A stretch of DNA of 64,000 nt from Closterium sp. Naga37s-1 (GCA_947471745.1 CANJKZ010001148.1:193501-257500), one strand, 5' to 3'. Positions 43,217-54,861 are shown, counted from the stretch's first letter. Numbers and translations are program-made. Notes: a model not told the origin generated them from the sequence alone.

Positions 43217-46200
43217 ATGGACCGAACCCAAACCACATCAGCTTCGGGGAGGTCCGGTTCAGGTTCGTCACAATTAGGCGCAGGTTCGGTGGCGTGCGCT
43301 GGAGTTGTCGGTCTGGTGGCCGGAGCTCTGCTGCCATTGGTCGGCCGGCAACTAAGAGGCGCTTTTGGTGGGTGTGCAGCGAACCTTCCCTGTCGATTCA
43401 CTTCCTCCTTTGGTGTGTGTGAGAGTTTTTCCTCCTTAGCTTCCCCACCCACGCTCCCCGTTTCCGTCGTCTCCTCTTCCTCTCTCCCCTCCCAATCCCC
43501 CCCCACAACCCCCCCCTCCTCCCCCCTTCCTGTCACTCACCCGTGCCCCTTCCCCCACCTGTCACTTGCCGCTCCTCAGGTCGCTTCCTGTCTCCCGCTC
43601 CTGCACCACAACCGGCAGCAGCAGCAGCAGCAGCAGCGGGCGCACAAGCAGCACCCCTCTCACACCAAGCTCCCCTCACTCCCTCTCTTTGCCCTCCCCA
43701 GGTCGGTTTCTGTCCCCCCCTTCTGCACAACAGCCAGAAGCAGCAGCAGCAGCAGCAGCAGCGGCGGGTGCACAAGAACCACCACCAGCACAAGCAAACG
43801 CACAAGCAGCACCAGAAGCAGCAGCAGCAGTTTCTAAATTCACAGACACGGACCTTGCTGACGTGGCAGTGACGTGGATCCGTCCACCGCACCCTGATTG
43901 GCAGGCTCCTGATCGGCTGCTGCCACCCTTCCCTGTTCCCTCAGCGGCTGACAGTGCGGGTGGGAAGGATGGGGGAGAGGAGCTTGGGAGAGAGGAGGGG
44001 AAGGCGGGAGAGGGAGGAGGGGGGGTGGGGGTGGTGAGTGTGCGGGTAGCAGATTGCAGCAGCAGTGTGCTGTATCCTCTCGTTATAAGCACAGTGGTTC
44101 CTCGACCTATAGCCTTCATCTCTACACTTTCCAAGGTAGGGACCAGGGTTGCAAGCAAATAAAACATCGCATCCTGACTCTCAATCCCTGATAAATTATT
44201 CTGATCGTGATAAAAGCATTTTAATGCATTCTGACTCTCCTGGCCCTTCAGATGTTGACATCACAATCCGATGGCGCACAATTCTCCCATACTAGCTCTC
44301 ATGCTTGCTTCCTTATCCTTGCTCTTCGTCCCTTCACCCCCTCTCTCCCATACTGCCCCCCCCCTCTCTCCTCACTTCAGCGCCTTGCCTCACACCCCCC
44401 CCATGCTTGCTCCCAGCCTCCTCTCCGTCATTTCAGCCTGTGGCGATCCTCTCTCTCGCTATCCTTATCTCAACGCCTTGCTTCACAACCCCCCCCCTGT
44501 CTTCTCCAGACTGGCGCGGGAAGCCCTTCTCCCTACTCCTAATTCAACGCCTTGCCTCACAACCCTGCTATGCTTGCTTCCTGTCTCTTTTCCTTCATTC
44601 TTTCCCCTCGCCTGTGCTGCTCTCCCCTTCCCCTCCCATTGCAACGCTGTGGCACACAACCCCCCCAATGCAAGCGTGCTATCCCCTCTCCTTCGTCCCT
44701 TCACTTCACCCCGCCTCGCCTGTGCTGCTCTCCCCTTCCTCTCCATCCAGGCTGGCGTGGGGAATCTCTCTCCCTACTCCTATTTCAACGCTGTGGCGCA
44801 CAATCCGCCCATGCTTGCGATTGGTCATTGCTGGTCCAGTGGGAAGCCCAAGGACTCGCTCACAAACATACTTGATACAAGGTAATCCACTATTTAGGTT
44901 CAAGAGTCATCCTATACTCAAAATTTAGTTTATTGTGCTTAGAGAATGGGTTCCGAGTGGTGGGTGCTTTGCAACCTCGTATCAACGGCAACTTTTGTTA
45001 CAACGGCAACAGCTTCGTCACAGTGGCAACAAATTCATTACAACGCAACAAATTCGTCACAACGGCAGCAAATGTGTTACAACGGCAAAGGATCCGTTAT
45101 AAGTGCCCTGAAGCTCTCAGTGTTGCTTCACCTGTCCGTGTGTGTACTGAGGAAAAGCAGTTCTGAACTGTTCATGGGTGTACTCTTCCAAGTGGAGCTT
45201 GTGTTTTTCTAGTTTTTTTCTCGTGTTTTCTAGTTACCCGAAAAATCACCTCCTTTTGCCCTTCTCGTGTGATGCTTCAGAGAGCTGGTGGTGGCGCTGA
45301 TGAGCGATTGGTTCGTGCAAGCGATCAGTTTAACCTGTTACACATGTTTATAAGTGCACTGCGAACATCCTGTTTCCACTGTTCATGGGTGTACTGTTCC
45401 AGAGAGCTGGTGGTGGCGCTGATCAGCGATTGGTTCGTGGAAGCAGCCAATCACACGTGCGGGCCTTTCCCCCCCGAAGTGGATGAGATGGAGCGCGCTG
45501 GGCTCACGCCCGTGCCATCCGTTGTGGTGAGAGACGAGCGTTACTCTTCGCCCCCCTGTAGTGCTGTGCCCCCCTGTAGTGCTGTGCCCCCCTGTAGTGC
45601 TGTGCCCCCCTGTAGTGCTGTGCCCCCCTGTAGTGCCGTTCCCCCAGTAGTGCCGTTCCCCCAGTAGTGCCGTTCCCCCAGTAGTGCCGTTCCCCCAGTA
45701 GTGCCGTTCCCCCAGTAGTGCCGTTCCCCCAGTAGTGCCGTTCCCCCAGTAGTGCCGTTCCCCCAGTAGTGCCGTTCCCCCAGTAGTGCCGTTCCCCCAG
45801 TAGTGCCGTTCCCCCAGTAGTGCCGTTCCCCCAGTAGTGCCGTTCCCCCAGTAGTGCCGTTCCCCCAGTAGTGCCGTTCCCCCAGTAGTGCTGTTCCCCC
45901 AGTAGTGCCGTTCCCCCAGTAGTGCCAGTTCCCCCAGTAGTGCCGTTCCCCCAGTAGTGCCGTTCCCCCAGTAGTGCCGTTCCCCCAGTAGTGCCGTTCC
46001 CCCAGTAGTGCCGTTCCCCCAGTAGTGCCGTTCCCCCAGTAGTGCCGTTCCCCCAGTAGTGCCGTTCCCCCAGTAGTGCCGTTCCCCCAGTAGTGCCGTT
46101 CCCCCAGTAGTGCCGTTCCCCCAGTAGTGCCGTTCCCCCAGTAGTGCCGTTCCCCCAGTAGTGCCGTTCCCCCAGTAGTGCCGTTCCCCCAGTAGTGCCG

Positions 46201-48531
46201 TTCCCCCAGTAGTGCCGTTCCCCCAGTAGTGCCGTTCCCCCAGTAGTGCCGTTCCCCCAGTAGTGCCGTTCCCCCAGTAGTGCCGTTCCCCCAGTAGTGC
46301 CGTTCCCCCAGTAGTGCCGTTCCCCCAGTAGTGCCGTTCCCCCAGTAGTGCCGTTCCCCCAGTAGTGCCGTTCCCCCAGTAGTGCCGTTCCCCCAGTAGT
46401 GCCGTTCCCCCAGTTAGTGCCGTTCCCCCAGTAGTGCCGTTCCCCCAGTAGTGCCGTTCCCCCAGTAGTGCCGTTCCCCCAGTAGTGCCGTTCCCCCGGT
46501 AGTGCCGTGCCCCCAGTAGTGCCGTTCCCCCAGTAGTGCCGTTCCCCCAGTAGTGCCGTTCCCCCAGTAGTGCCGTTCCCCCAGTAGTGCCGTTCCCCCA
46601 GTAGTGCCGTTCCCCCAGTAGTGCCGTTCCCCCAGTAGTGCCGTTCCCCCAGTAGTGCCGTTCCCCCAGTAGTGCCGTTCCCCCAGTAGTGCCGTTCCCC
46701 CAGTAGTGCCGTTCCCCCAGTAGTGCCATTCCCCCAGTAGTGCCGTTCCCCCAGTAGTGCTGTTCCCCCAGTAGTGCCGTTCCCCCAGTAGTGCCGTGCC
46801 CCCAGTAGTGCCGTTCCCCCAGTAGTGCCGTTCCCCCAGTAGTGCCGTGCCCCCAGTAGTGCCGTTCCCCCAGTAGTGCCGTTCCCCCAGTAGTGCCGTT
46901 CCCCCAGTAGTGCCGTTCCCTCCCGATGTGGATGAGATGGAGCGGGCTGGGCTCACCCCCGTGTCGTCTGTTGTGGTGAGAAGAGGGATGTGATACTCTG
47001 TGCCTTGATGTCGGATGAGAGATGTGGTTGATGCTCTGTGCCCCCCTGTAGTGCCATGCCGTGCCCCCCTGATGTGGATGAGATGGAGCGGGCTGGGCTC
47101 ACCCCCGTGCCGTCCGTTGTGGTGAGAAGAGGGACACGGTTGATGCTCTGTGCCTTGTTGTCGGATGAGGGACGTGCTTGATGCATTGTGCCCCCCTGTA
47201 GTGCCGTTCCTCCCGATGTGGATGTGATGAAGCGGTGAGAGACGAGCGTTGCACTTCCGTAGCACATTGTGCCGTCTGTTGCGGTGGAAAGAGGGGTGTG
47301 CTTGATGCATTGTGCCCTGCTGTAGTGCCGTTCCCCCCCGAGGTGCATGAGATGGAGCAGGCTGGCCTCACCCCTGTGCCGTCTGTCGTGTTGCACGAGC
47401 TTGTGTTGCATGCCAGTCGTTTCGCCATGCATGTCAACTCGTTTGCCATATTTTATTTTTCAGTACTCATTCCCCCTTCCATTATTAGTCCCACTCCCCA
47501 ACTCTAACACCCCACATCCCACCTCCCCCCTCCCACCTGCCCCCTCACACCTCCCCCCTCCCACCTCCCCCCTCCTGCCTCCGTCCTCCCACTTCCCTCC
47601 TGCCCCAGGTGAAGCCACCCCGAGTTGCTGAGTCAGCAGTCAACATGGAGTGCGTTGTCAGATACACATATGACGTCACTGACAGGTGAGACCTGCTGTG
47701 CTGACGTCATAGACAGATTGGTCCTGTTAGTGCTGACGTCACACAGGTTGGACCTGTTAATGCTGACGTCACAGACAGGTTGGACCTGTTAATGCTGATG
47801 TCACAGACAGGCTGGACCCGTTTGTGCTGATGTGAAAGTGCGTGTGGGTGTAGTACTAGTAGGGATGTCGTGGTGAAGGGAAGGGATTAACGTCAGAGGC
47901 AGAAGAGGGCACAGAAGAGGGCAGAATGAGTGGTGCCATTTTCATTCACCAGAAGAGGTCATGCAGGACACTCTCCTTCAGGATCTCCACTTCACTTTAG
48001 AAAAAAAAAACATTTTTTTGGATTATTTGCCTGTTTCTTTGCTGTGTGGCTTTTGCCTCTATTTCACTATGCATTCAACCTGTCAGGGATGGAAGTGTGA
48101 CAACAACGATTGTGCTTGTGGAGGTGGTGATGTTCCATTTCTCTGAGCATGTGGTTACACGCACCCCTAACACTGGAAAACTGATTGTTGACCCAGGTGA
48201 GTTTGTTTGTACCCGCAAATGTGTTGTCGTTACTGTCGAAAAGACCGCCTAGATTGCGATCGTAACTAGTTGTTTGTCACCTGGTTCATTTATTTGCTAG
48301 TGTTTTGTCATCTGTGCCTATCTTGGACTCGTTTCAATTCTGCTTTGTTTTTTGCGTGCTTGCCTCTTCGTTTGACTTGCAGCAAAGCTTCGTCCTATGT
48401 GCAGACTTGGGGGAAACACATATGGCTTTGTATCCCACCTGTTTGACATTGCACGGCCAGATAAAGATGGCAGGTACCCGGGTCACAAAGGATTTGTGCT
48501 AAGTGAGAGGGACAAGATTGTTTCACAATAA
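43217..48531 (+). CDS. Flavin-reductase-like FMN-binding split-barrel protein
   Basis: Seven exons: 43217-43367, 43702-44135, 44751-44881, 45403-45526, 47609-47685, 48087-48196 and 48383-48531; phases agree and give 391 residues. Residues 24-45 are hydrophobic (SVACAGVVGLVAGALLPLVG), a likely membrane anchor. A low-complexity Ala/Gln/Pro stretch follows. The flavin-reductase-like domain starts near residue 180: YPLVISTVVPRPIAFISTLSK, then GVGNLSPYSYFNAVAHNPPML, GKPKDSLTNI, ISDWFVEAANHTCG, VNMECVV and GNTYGFVSHLFDIARP. Family members bind FMN and reduce flavins or related substrates; the substrate here is unknown. The introns hold decayed copies of exons 2-5, and intron 4 has a 17-bp array. 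Whether the N terminus is right depends on transcripts, since the domain alone would begin later. Confidence 0.86.
43580..43701 (+). repeat. Partial copy of exon 43702-44135 upstream of it
   Basis: The acceptor and exon start, encoding GRFLSPAPAPQP followed by poly-Ala and GAQAAP, precede the functional copy GRFLSPPSAQQPEA by 121 bp. Both have an AG acceptor, so an alternative start of this exon is available. Confidence 0.8.
44268..44680 (+). repeat. Decayed copies of exon 44751-44881
   Basis: Fragments of the codons for SPYSYFNAVAHNPPMLA recur near 44268-44310, 44370-44416, 44467-44500, 44511-44580 and 44640-44670. They differ from the exon at many positions (for example CAACGCCTTGCCTCACAAC) and have lost most splice sites, so they are older than the PUR4 copies. 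Confidence 0.75.
45277..47395 (+). repeat. Partial copies of exon 45403-45526 around a 17-bp minisatellite
   Basis: A copy of the exon start (CAGAGAGCTGGTGGTGGCGC) lies at about 45278-45335. Copies of the exon end (DEMERAGLTPV) with GT donors lie near 46919-46976, 47070-47124 and 47333-47392. Between them is the array: about five 18-bp units (GCCCCCCTGTAGTGCTGT) at 45549-45640, then about 75 units of GTGCCGTTCCCCCAGTA (17 bp) to 46921. Single-base variants occur near 45891, 46496 and 46798. Confidence 0.93.
47690..47835 (+). repeat. Repeats of the exon 47609-47685 end and donor
   Basis: Three or four units of TGCTGACGTCACAGACAGG followed by TTGGACCTG resemble the exon end TGACGTCACTGACAG plus its donor. 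The GACAG/GT edge is kept in most copies. Confidence 0.75.
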
Positions 48532-51287
48532 GGTGGTTACGCTATGGTTGTTACAATCAAAGCTTAGTACTAGTGTACTCCATATGCACTGCAAAGTAAT
48601 TTTATCAATCGCAATGTCTGGTCACAACCTCCCAATTGTGAGCATTTTCTCAATCAAAAGACATCACTATTGATGCTTTCTTTATACGTCTATATATGAT
48701 ACGGTGGAAAGCTCGTGTAGATATCACGAACGACCGCCATTCTGACCCGACTACCCATGTCAGCTCATTCCAGCGAGCCGCGGCAAGCACCGAATGCGCT
48801 GACATTGCTCACGGCCGAATCGACCGAACCCTGTCTTCGAGTTTGATGAAATGAGGCGAAAAGAACGCGTCCAGAAGGCACGTTTCCAGTGGCTAGTCGC
48901 TCCCTCTTCGAAGTTTGGGTCAGGGGAGCGTGGAGTTGAACCATGCTGCCCGCCGACAAATCTGTATCGATGATTGCACCAGCTCCACCTGACAACCGTA
49001 AGCTGGGAGGGAGAAACGCGGGTGATGGTTCGGCACAAGTGACGGTGTTATCCCTGTAAGCAAATACAGTACGATGGAACCTACCTCCCTCCAAGAGGTG
49101 ACAGTTCCACATGTTTCTGGGCATTTGCAGTCAGTATTTCACAGAATTTGGGGGAAATGCTGCAGATCGACGAATTTTGATGAGGGAAAATGCTGAATCT
49201 AGGTGTCGGTGAAAAGCCCTCACTAGACTGGGAAATTCCCCTCGACTGATTGCTGACCTGATCGGAATGCGACAAGAGGGTCCGCTTGGAGCAAGAACTG
49301 AGCCGACCACTCACAAATGCGACTCCATTCCATTCCACCACCACTCGCCGCGCACGCCGTTTTTCTCCCTCCCGTTCGTCCCTCCCCTTGACTGGCATCA
49401 CTCCGCTGTGACGTGTCATGGCATGGGTGGGATGGGATCACCCACTCTTCCCCCCGCTGGGCAAGGAGGCAGAATTCCCCTCTCCTCGCATGTCCGTTCC
49501 CCCCTCTGCCCGTACTCTCCCTCCCCCTTGCGTAACTTCCTTCCGCCTTTCCTTCCATTCCTCGCGCAGATTGTGTCCAGCCATGCGTTGTTGACCACCG
49601 AAGAAAGTTGTCAACCGATCTAAGCCGAATTAACATGCCATTCCCTGCCAGAACAAGGCCGCGCCCCAGCACGTCATGGGGTGGGGACGTTTCCCTGTTT
49701 GCCGCACAGACTTGCTCGCTCGCACCGACCGACCTGAACAGGTTGTTATTTTGTACAGTTCCACCCATAACGCGTTTCCTCATGCCGGTTACACTGAGCA
49801 GGGTCACTTCCTTTCGTTACCCTTGGATTCCCGCTTTGCGCTCGCCGCTGCACTCGTGATTGTCGGCTTGTCTCGACTCTCAGTTCTCGTCCCCCAGACT
49901 TTAGAGGCAGGCGCATCCACCATACCAATCGCATCCATGTTGTTTTTATTAAAAACAGTGTACTGTGCTCAATTGGAAAAGCGAATCGATCGAGACCCCC
50001 ATTGGCGCAAAGGCGATTTTCGGGCAGGAAAATCGGTCTGGTCGACTAGAAATATATGTGGAACCTCTGAACTGTTCAGTTTTGTGATTGCAATGCAAGC
50101 ACGAGCATTAGGGTTGTCGGCCTTGGCTGCTCTGTTCCTTGGTCTGAACATCTCACAGGTAACTGCTGTAGTATCATGATTTTCGCAGCGCGGAAAGCAG
50201 CGTGGTTCGCACGCTAGGAGGTGCCACCCTAAATCACGGCTATATTTAGGAACGACGGAAGTTCTTCTTCTTTCCCAAGTCTCTTGGCAACCAACGCACC
50301 AGGTATTCTAATACGTTCAACAGCAGACTACGAAATTCATTAGCATCTCCACTCCATAGCTGAATCAGACACTACTACCGACATCCCTCCAACCGCGCGT
50401 CTCTATAACAACGGACATTCCAATCACAGATAAATAGTCAGGTACCCTGATCAGCATAGACAGATACCCTGATCAGCATAGATAGACACATACTAGCTAT
50501 GGCCAGACGGCAAGGCCAACCTCCTGCGTCGGATCTCGCGGCCAGGCCTCTTCACGCCGATGATGACCGTTACCGCGTCAGAGCAGCGTCCATGGCGGCC
50601 CTCGCGGCATCGTGTTCCGAGCCCGCGTCTTCTCAACCCCCTTCCTCCGTCTCGTCGCTCCAAGAAGCGTCGTTTCTCGAAGCCGCGTCGTCTGAACCTT
50701 CTCTCCGTGCAACGTCTCTCAGAATACCGTTCTATGAACATGCGAAACATGACACGTCACTCATTGCCTCCGCGTCCCGAGAAGTATCATGCTTAAGGGA
50801 ACCAGCGTCTTCAGAAGCTTCGAGTCGCTTGGAACCAGCGGGGTCGGGTTGCGGTCGATCGCGCGTCGACTTTAAGTATCGAAACCGTCGAGTCGCGAGC
50901 CACGTAGGGGACTCGGAGCTGAGAGATGGAGTGGGAACAGAAGGGAGCGCGAGGGCGCGCGAGCAGCAGAGGGGGAGCGAGGATGCGGAACGGAACGACG
51001 GAGTAAATATGGTCGTCGAGCGGGCTTGTAGTCGCCGTAGGGAGTCGCAAGTCGTCGCAGATGCGTCGTCTCGGGATTCCGTCGCAGGGTCGTCTCGCAG
51101 CAGCCATGCGATCGTCGCGGAATCGCACGAGCGCGCCACGGTGCCTTCGTCATGCCGACGAGCCGTTCGCAGCTCGTTTCATCATCCGTCTTTATATGAA
51201 ACCGCCCCCAAGCTCGCCGTTTCATCTTCAGCTTCCCAAGGCCCCCGCCGGCGAACGCATAGATACGTGGTGCCACCGTACGGAGGG
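48532..51287. other. Intergenic region upstream of paralogue C
   Basis: A direct repeat of ACCCTGATCAGCATAGA lies at about 50440-50490. A possible orphan signal-peptide exon is at 50093-50158. A TATA-like TTTATATG is at about 51190. An open frame runs from 50499 in phase with paralogue C, but its composition is Ser/Arg/Ala-rich and unlike the rest of the family. Nothing else is supported. Confidence 0.5.
50093..50158 (+). other. Possible orphan signal-peptide exon
   Basis: Encodes MQARALGLSALAALFLGLN then ISQ, an ideal signal-peptide profile, and ends in CACAG/GTAACT, a plausible phase-0 donor. It could splice in frame to the exon at 52634 of paralogue C as an alternative first exon, or be the remnant of another family member. 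No second exon of its own was found. Confidence 0.3.
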
Positions 51288-53994
51288 ATGTACCGATCCT
51301 GTGGTTCCGTACTCGCTATAATCTGCCTTGTTAGCTTCGTTTCGTGCTCCTCCGCGGCGTCCTACCTTGCCGCCGCCAAAGCAGCCGCCAAAGCCGCCGC
51401 CAAACCCGCTCCACCGCCGGCGAACCAGCCGAGTGTTTTGCCGGCCTCCTGCTTCTTCGCGCTCCAGGTAACTTTCGCAAACGGTTTCGCGTGAATAGTT
51501 ACCCGTATTAGGTTTCCGCGCAACGGGCTTGGGGGTGGGAGGGGAATGGTCTACAGTGTCTGAGCGAGTGGATCGTAAGGCGACTCAAGAGTCACTGTTT
51601 TCCGGGGGGTGAGGGGAGCTGCAAGGGAAATCCGTAGGGGAAAATCGTGGGGGAAAACGGGCGAAAACCGTGGGGGGGAACCGTGGGGGGGAACCATGGG
51701 GGGAAATCGTGGGGGGGAACCATGGGGGAAACCTTGGGGGGAAACCGTGGGGGGATACCGTGGGGGGAAACCGTGGGGGGGAAGCTGTGACGATTAGACT
51801 TCGGCGCAAGTAGTGGGAGGGATCAATAGAGCCCGCGCTGCATCAGGCCGGGGAAACGGGGAAGGGAGTAAAAGGCTCCAGTGGGGTAAGCTGGGGGAAG
51901 CTGGGGTAAGCTGGGGGAAGCGGGTGAAGCAAGGGGGATTTTCGCGGTCGGTTGAACAGGAACAACGGGCCGTGGGGGGCGAGGGGGGAAAAAAGGGGGG
52001 TTGGGTGTGAGGCGTGGGGTGTAGGGATCACTGCGAAAGGCCCGGTTACACGAGCGCGTTTAGTGACGGGCTGGGCGGGCAGTCGAGCTCAAATTCCCCG
52101 CCAGTCGGCACCCTGCGGGAAGAAGGCGCCAAGGCGTGGGTGGGTCGCAAGGCGCCTCCGCGTGGGTGGGTTCCGCAGGTGGGGAAGGTTCGGGTGCCGA
52201 GCGCAGATTGGCTTGGCCTTTGCTCCACCTCCCTTCCTCCCCCTTCCTCCCTCGCTTCCTCCCTTCCTCCCTCCTCACTTCCTCGCTCCCTTCCCCTCCC
52301 TTCCTCCTCCTTCTGATCCTCTCTCCTCTTCCTCCTTCTCTCCTCTTCCTCCCTCTCTCCCCTTCATCCGTCTCTCCCCTTCTCCCTCTCTCCCGTTCTC
52401 CCTTAGCTTACGAAAGCTTTTTTTTTTCACAGCCCGTTCCGTGTGTCGTAGACTAATCATCCCCCGCGACGCTCTCCCCTCCCCTCTCTCTCGTCCCATG
52501 CGTGCGACTTTGCCTTCAACAACTCGCTCGGCTTTGTGCCGCTCTACCCACTCGCGACCTCTCCGTTGCTTCTCACTCCGTCCTCACCCTCCTTCCCCTT
52601 GTCCCGTGTGTTGCTCCCCTCTCTCCCCTCCAGGCGTGTGACTTTGCCTTCAACAACTCGCTCGGCTTCGTGCCGCTCTACGCGCTCTCAGTCATGCAGC
52701 CCGACGTGCCATTCACGCAGGGAATTCTGCACAGGTCCGTCAGCAATCATAGAGTACCGATTTAGGTAGGATGCTGAGGCTACGCTACTCAAGAGTCGTC
52801 TCTCCGTGACCGTGTGCGTACATGCGCGCTCTCCGTCATGCAGCCCGACGTGCCATTCACGCAGGGAATTTTGCACAAGCTGATGACAGCACCGCTTATT
52901 CCCACATGTCCGCCGCTACCCTTTTGTCCATAACTGTGTGCGTACACGCGTGTGTGCGTGCGTGCGTGCGTACATGCGTGGGGGTGCGCGTTTGTCGAGA
53001 TAATTGTGCAAAAGTGCCCGGAACCAACCTTGGTTTTCCCTTTCCTTTGTCTTTTTTCGTTGTCCCTTTGATCACCCTGCGTTCTGGCAGCAAACGATCG
53101 GCGCCGGCAATCTCGGGAAAGCTCAAGCCGCAGTGCAAAGCTGTGAGCGTCTGGAGGGTGAGGTGCAATCTACACCCTTTTTGCTACACCATAACGCATC
53201 GTGTTATTTTCCACCACAACTCAAGCCTGGAACGTGGCACCTTAAGTGGTTGATATTATAAGCTGGATTATCTCCTGCTGTGTTCCTCTCTCGGATTATA
53301 TGTCTCTGCCTATTGCTGTAGTGTGTTCTTGATTCTGCAGCGCTCCTTCCACCAGCTCTACCAGAACTTTAATGGCCCCGTATTCTCATACAATATATCA
53401 ACCTTCCCACACGTTCTCATTTTCTTCATTTCCTCATTCTCTCTTCCCCCTATTTTCTTGGCTGCCAGTTCAAAGTGCTCAAGTGTCCGCCAATCTCAGT
53501 GGTACAACCTTCCAGCTCATCTTCTCCAAGCATTCGCTTTGCAGCTAAAGGACAAGTGTCGGGAATTGTGAGTGACCTCTCAATGTTGCTGGCATTGTTT
53601 TTTTGTTTGTTTGTTTGTTTGTTTGTTTGTTTTTTTCCTTTCCTTTTTGGTTTTGTTACCGTCATTTCGGGAACAGCGTTGCTGACTGGCTTGTCTGTTC
53701 GTGTCTTCTGCAACACACAGGGGTACAGCGGAGCATGCTTCACCATGAGTTTCTCGCAATTGTTGGTGAAGCTAGGGAGCGGTCCCAAGGGTATACTGAA
53801 GTTGACATCAGGGGATGGCAATACACAATTTCCAGAGGTAAATTGAAGGGGATGAAGAATGAGTGCACTTCATATTTGGATTTTGACTTCTGCTGCAGTC
53901 ATTTTGCTTCTGCCGATGCAGCTTATCAGCGGCGTTTTTGTTACTGCTGCTGTGTTTGCAGAACCGGAGATGTATTGTCTTCCGAACACTCTAG
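51288..53994 (+). CDS. Six-cysteine secreted protein, paralogue C
   Basis: Proposed exons: 51288-51467, 52634-52734, 53091-53142, 53469-53567, 53721-53837 and 53962-53994; in phase, about 193 residues. The first exon encodes a signal peptide (MYRSCGSVLAIICLVSFVSC, then SSA), an AAAK-rich spacer and the first cysteine (SCFF). The rest match paralogues A and B exon by exon: ACDF (101 nt, the same length as in A), QCKA, KCPP, ACFT with SGDGNTQFPE, and the 33-nt last exon NRRCIVFRTL. Uncertain points: the third listed exon might end at 53157, and a 39- to 72-nt exon at 53341 (RSFHQLYQNF) has a good acceptor but a weak donor. The frame is open upstream to 50499; I start at 51288 because the signal peptide begins there. 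No sequon aligns with NET/NKT of A and B. Confidence 0.68.
51600..51795 (+). repeat. G-rich repeat in intron 1 of paralogue C
   Basis: Irregular units of GGGGGGAAACCGTGGGG and close variants, about ten copies. Several runs of four or more G lie within short distances, so G-quadruplex formation in the transcript or on this strand is possible. Confidence 0.8.
52500..52868 (+). repeat. Partial copies flanking exon 52634-52734
   Basis: Upstream, about 52500-52553 repeats the exon start (CGACTTTGCCTTCAACAACT, then CGGCTTTGTGCCGCTCTAC). Downstream, about 52825-52878 repeats the exon end (GTCATGCAGCCCGACGTGCC, then CAGGGAATT) but has lost the GT donor (CACAAGCT). Confidence 0.88.
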
Positions 53995-54861
53995 GAATGG
54001 CTGGCTGAACAGGTTATATAGTTCATGAAGATAGCATGTTCTCATAGTAACGTGAACCTTCAGAGAAACAACTGATTGATATTCTGCTTGTACCCTCTGA
54101 AATTCATGTTAACTTGATGTGTAAAATGTTTGTTTCCTTATAAGTGATTCACCTTTCTCTGCGATGTCTACGGAGTGTTTCCGTCGACCTTCAGTTTTTT
54201 AGAGAACCAATTACAAATTTCTGCTGCTCTGACAGCAGTTTCCCGCCAACACAGACCCACTCAGGGATCATCTCGTCACATCCAAAACCTCGAGCACATT
54301 CCCAACGGACTCCCCGCGGAAGTATTCCCCTTGGCCCCCCCCACCCAAGCGGATTTCACTGGACACTGGAGGTTCTCCGCAGGCTTTTCCCCACCGCCGC
54401 CTTACTCAGCCACCCCCCAGACTCCCCCCGCAAACCCCAGCTGCAAAATTCCGCATCAGAACTCCCCAACGGACTCCCCTCCAGCCTCCGCAAAGCGCCT
54501 CGCCCTCCTCTCGCAACCCTCTTTCTTGCTGACTCACCTCCCTCCCTGCTACACCAGTCGTCCTCTGTGTCACTGGTGTGTTATTATAGACCGTTGCGTT
54601 TGCTACTGCGTCACCGTCTTGCTCATGTGTCTTGTTTCCTTTCAGTTGTCAGGTCTGGTATTCAGGAATTGCTGTTATTATTGGTTATTATTGGTTTGCA
54701 TAGAAAGTTCGCATCGCGGGAAAATTGTTAATAATTCTTTGCATAATTTTCATCCTGTTCCCGTTTCTCCCACCCCCCTTTTCGTGCGTGGGTTAACAAA
54801 GAAACACCAGATCCGTTTCGGATTCTATCCGTTAACGTCCCGTTAACGTCTCCACCAGGTG
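53995..54861. other. Spacer before the giant reading frame
   Basis: An open stretch at 54175-54846 in the same frame is Pro/Ser-rich from about 54240 to 54570 and could be a 5' exon of the next gene, ending near CACTG/GTGTGT. An AT-rich part follows (54640-54750). Evidence for either coding or UTR is weak. Confidence 0.4.

Noticed and set aside
45383-47310. Minus-strand open frames of 448 and 298 codons with GTTGGTALLGERHYWGN repeats
   Set aside because: The 17-residue repeat is just three 17-bp units read in triplets; the array lies in a well-supported intron of the + strand flavin-reductase gene.
50499-51287. In-frame N-terminal extension of paralogue C
   Set aside because: It would bury the signal peptide 263 residues inside the protein; paralogues A and B begin directly with the signal peptide. 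Kept only as a finding to check.
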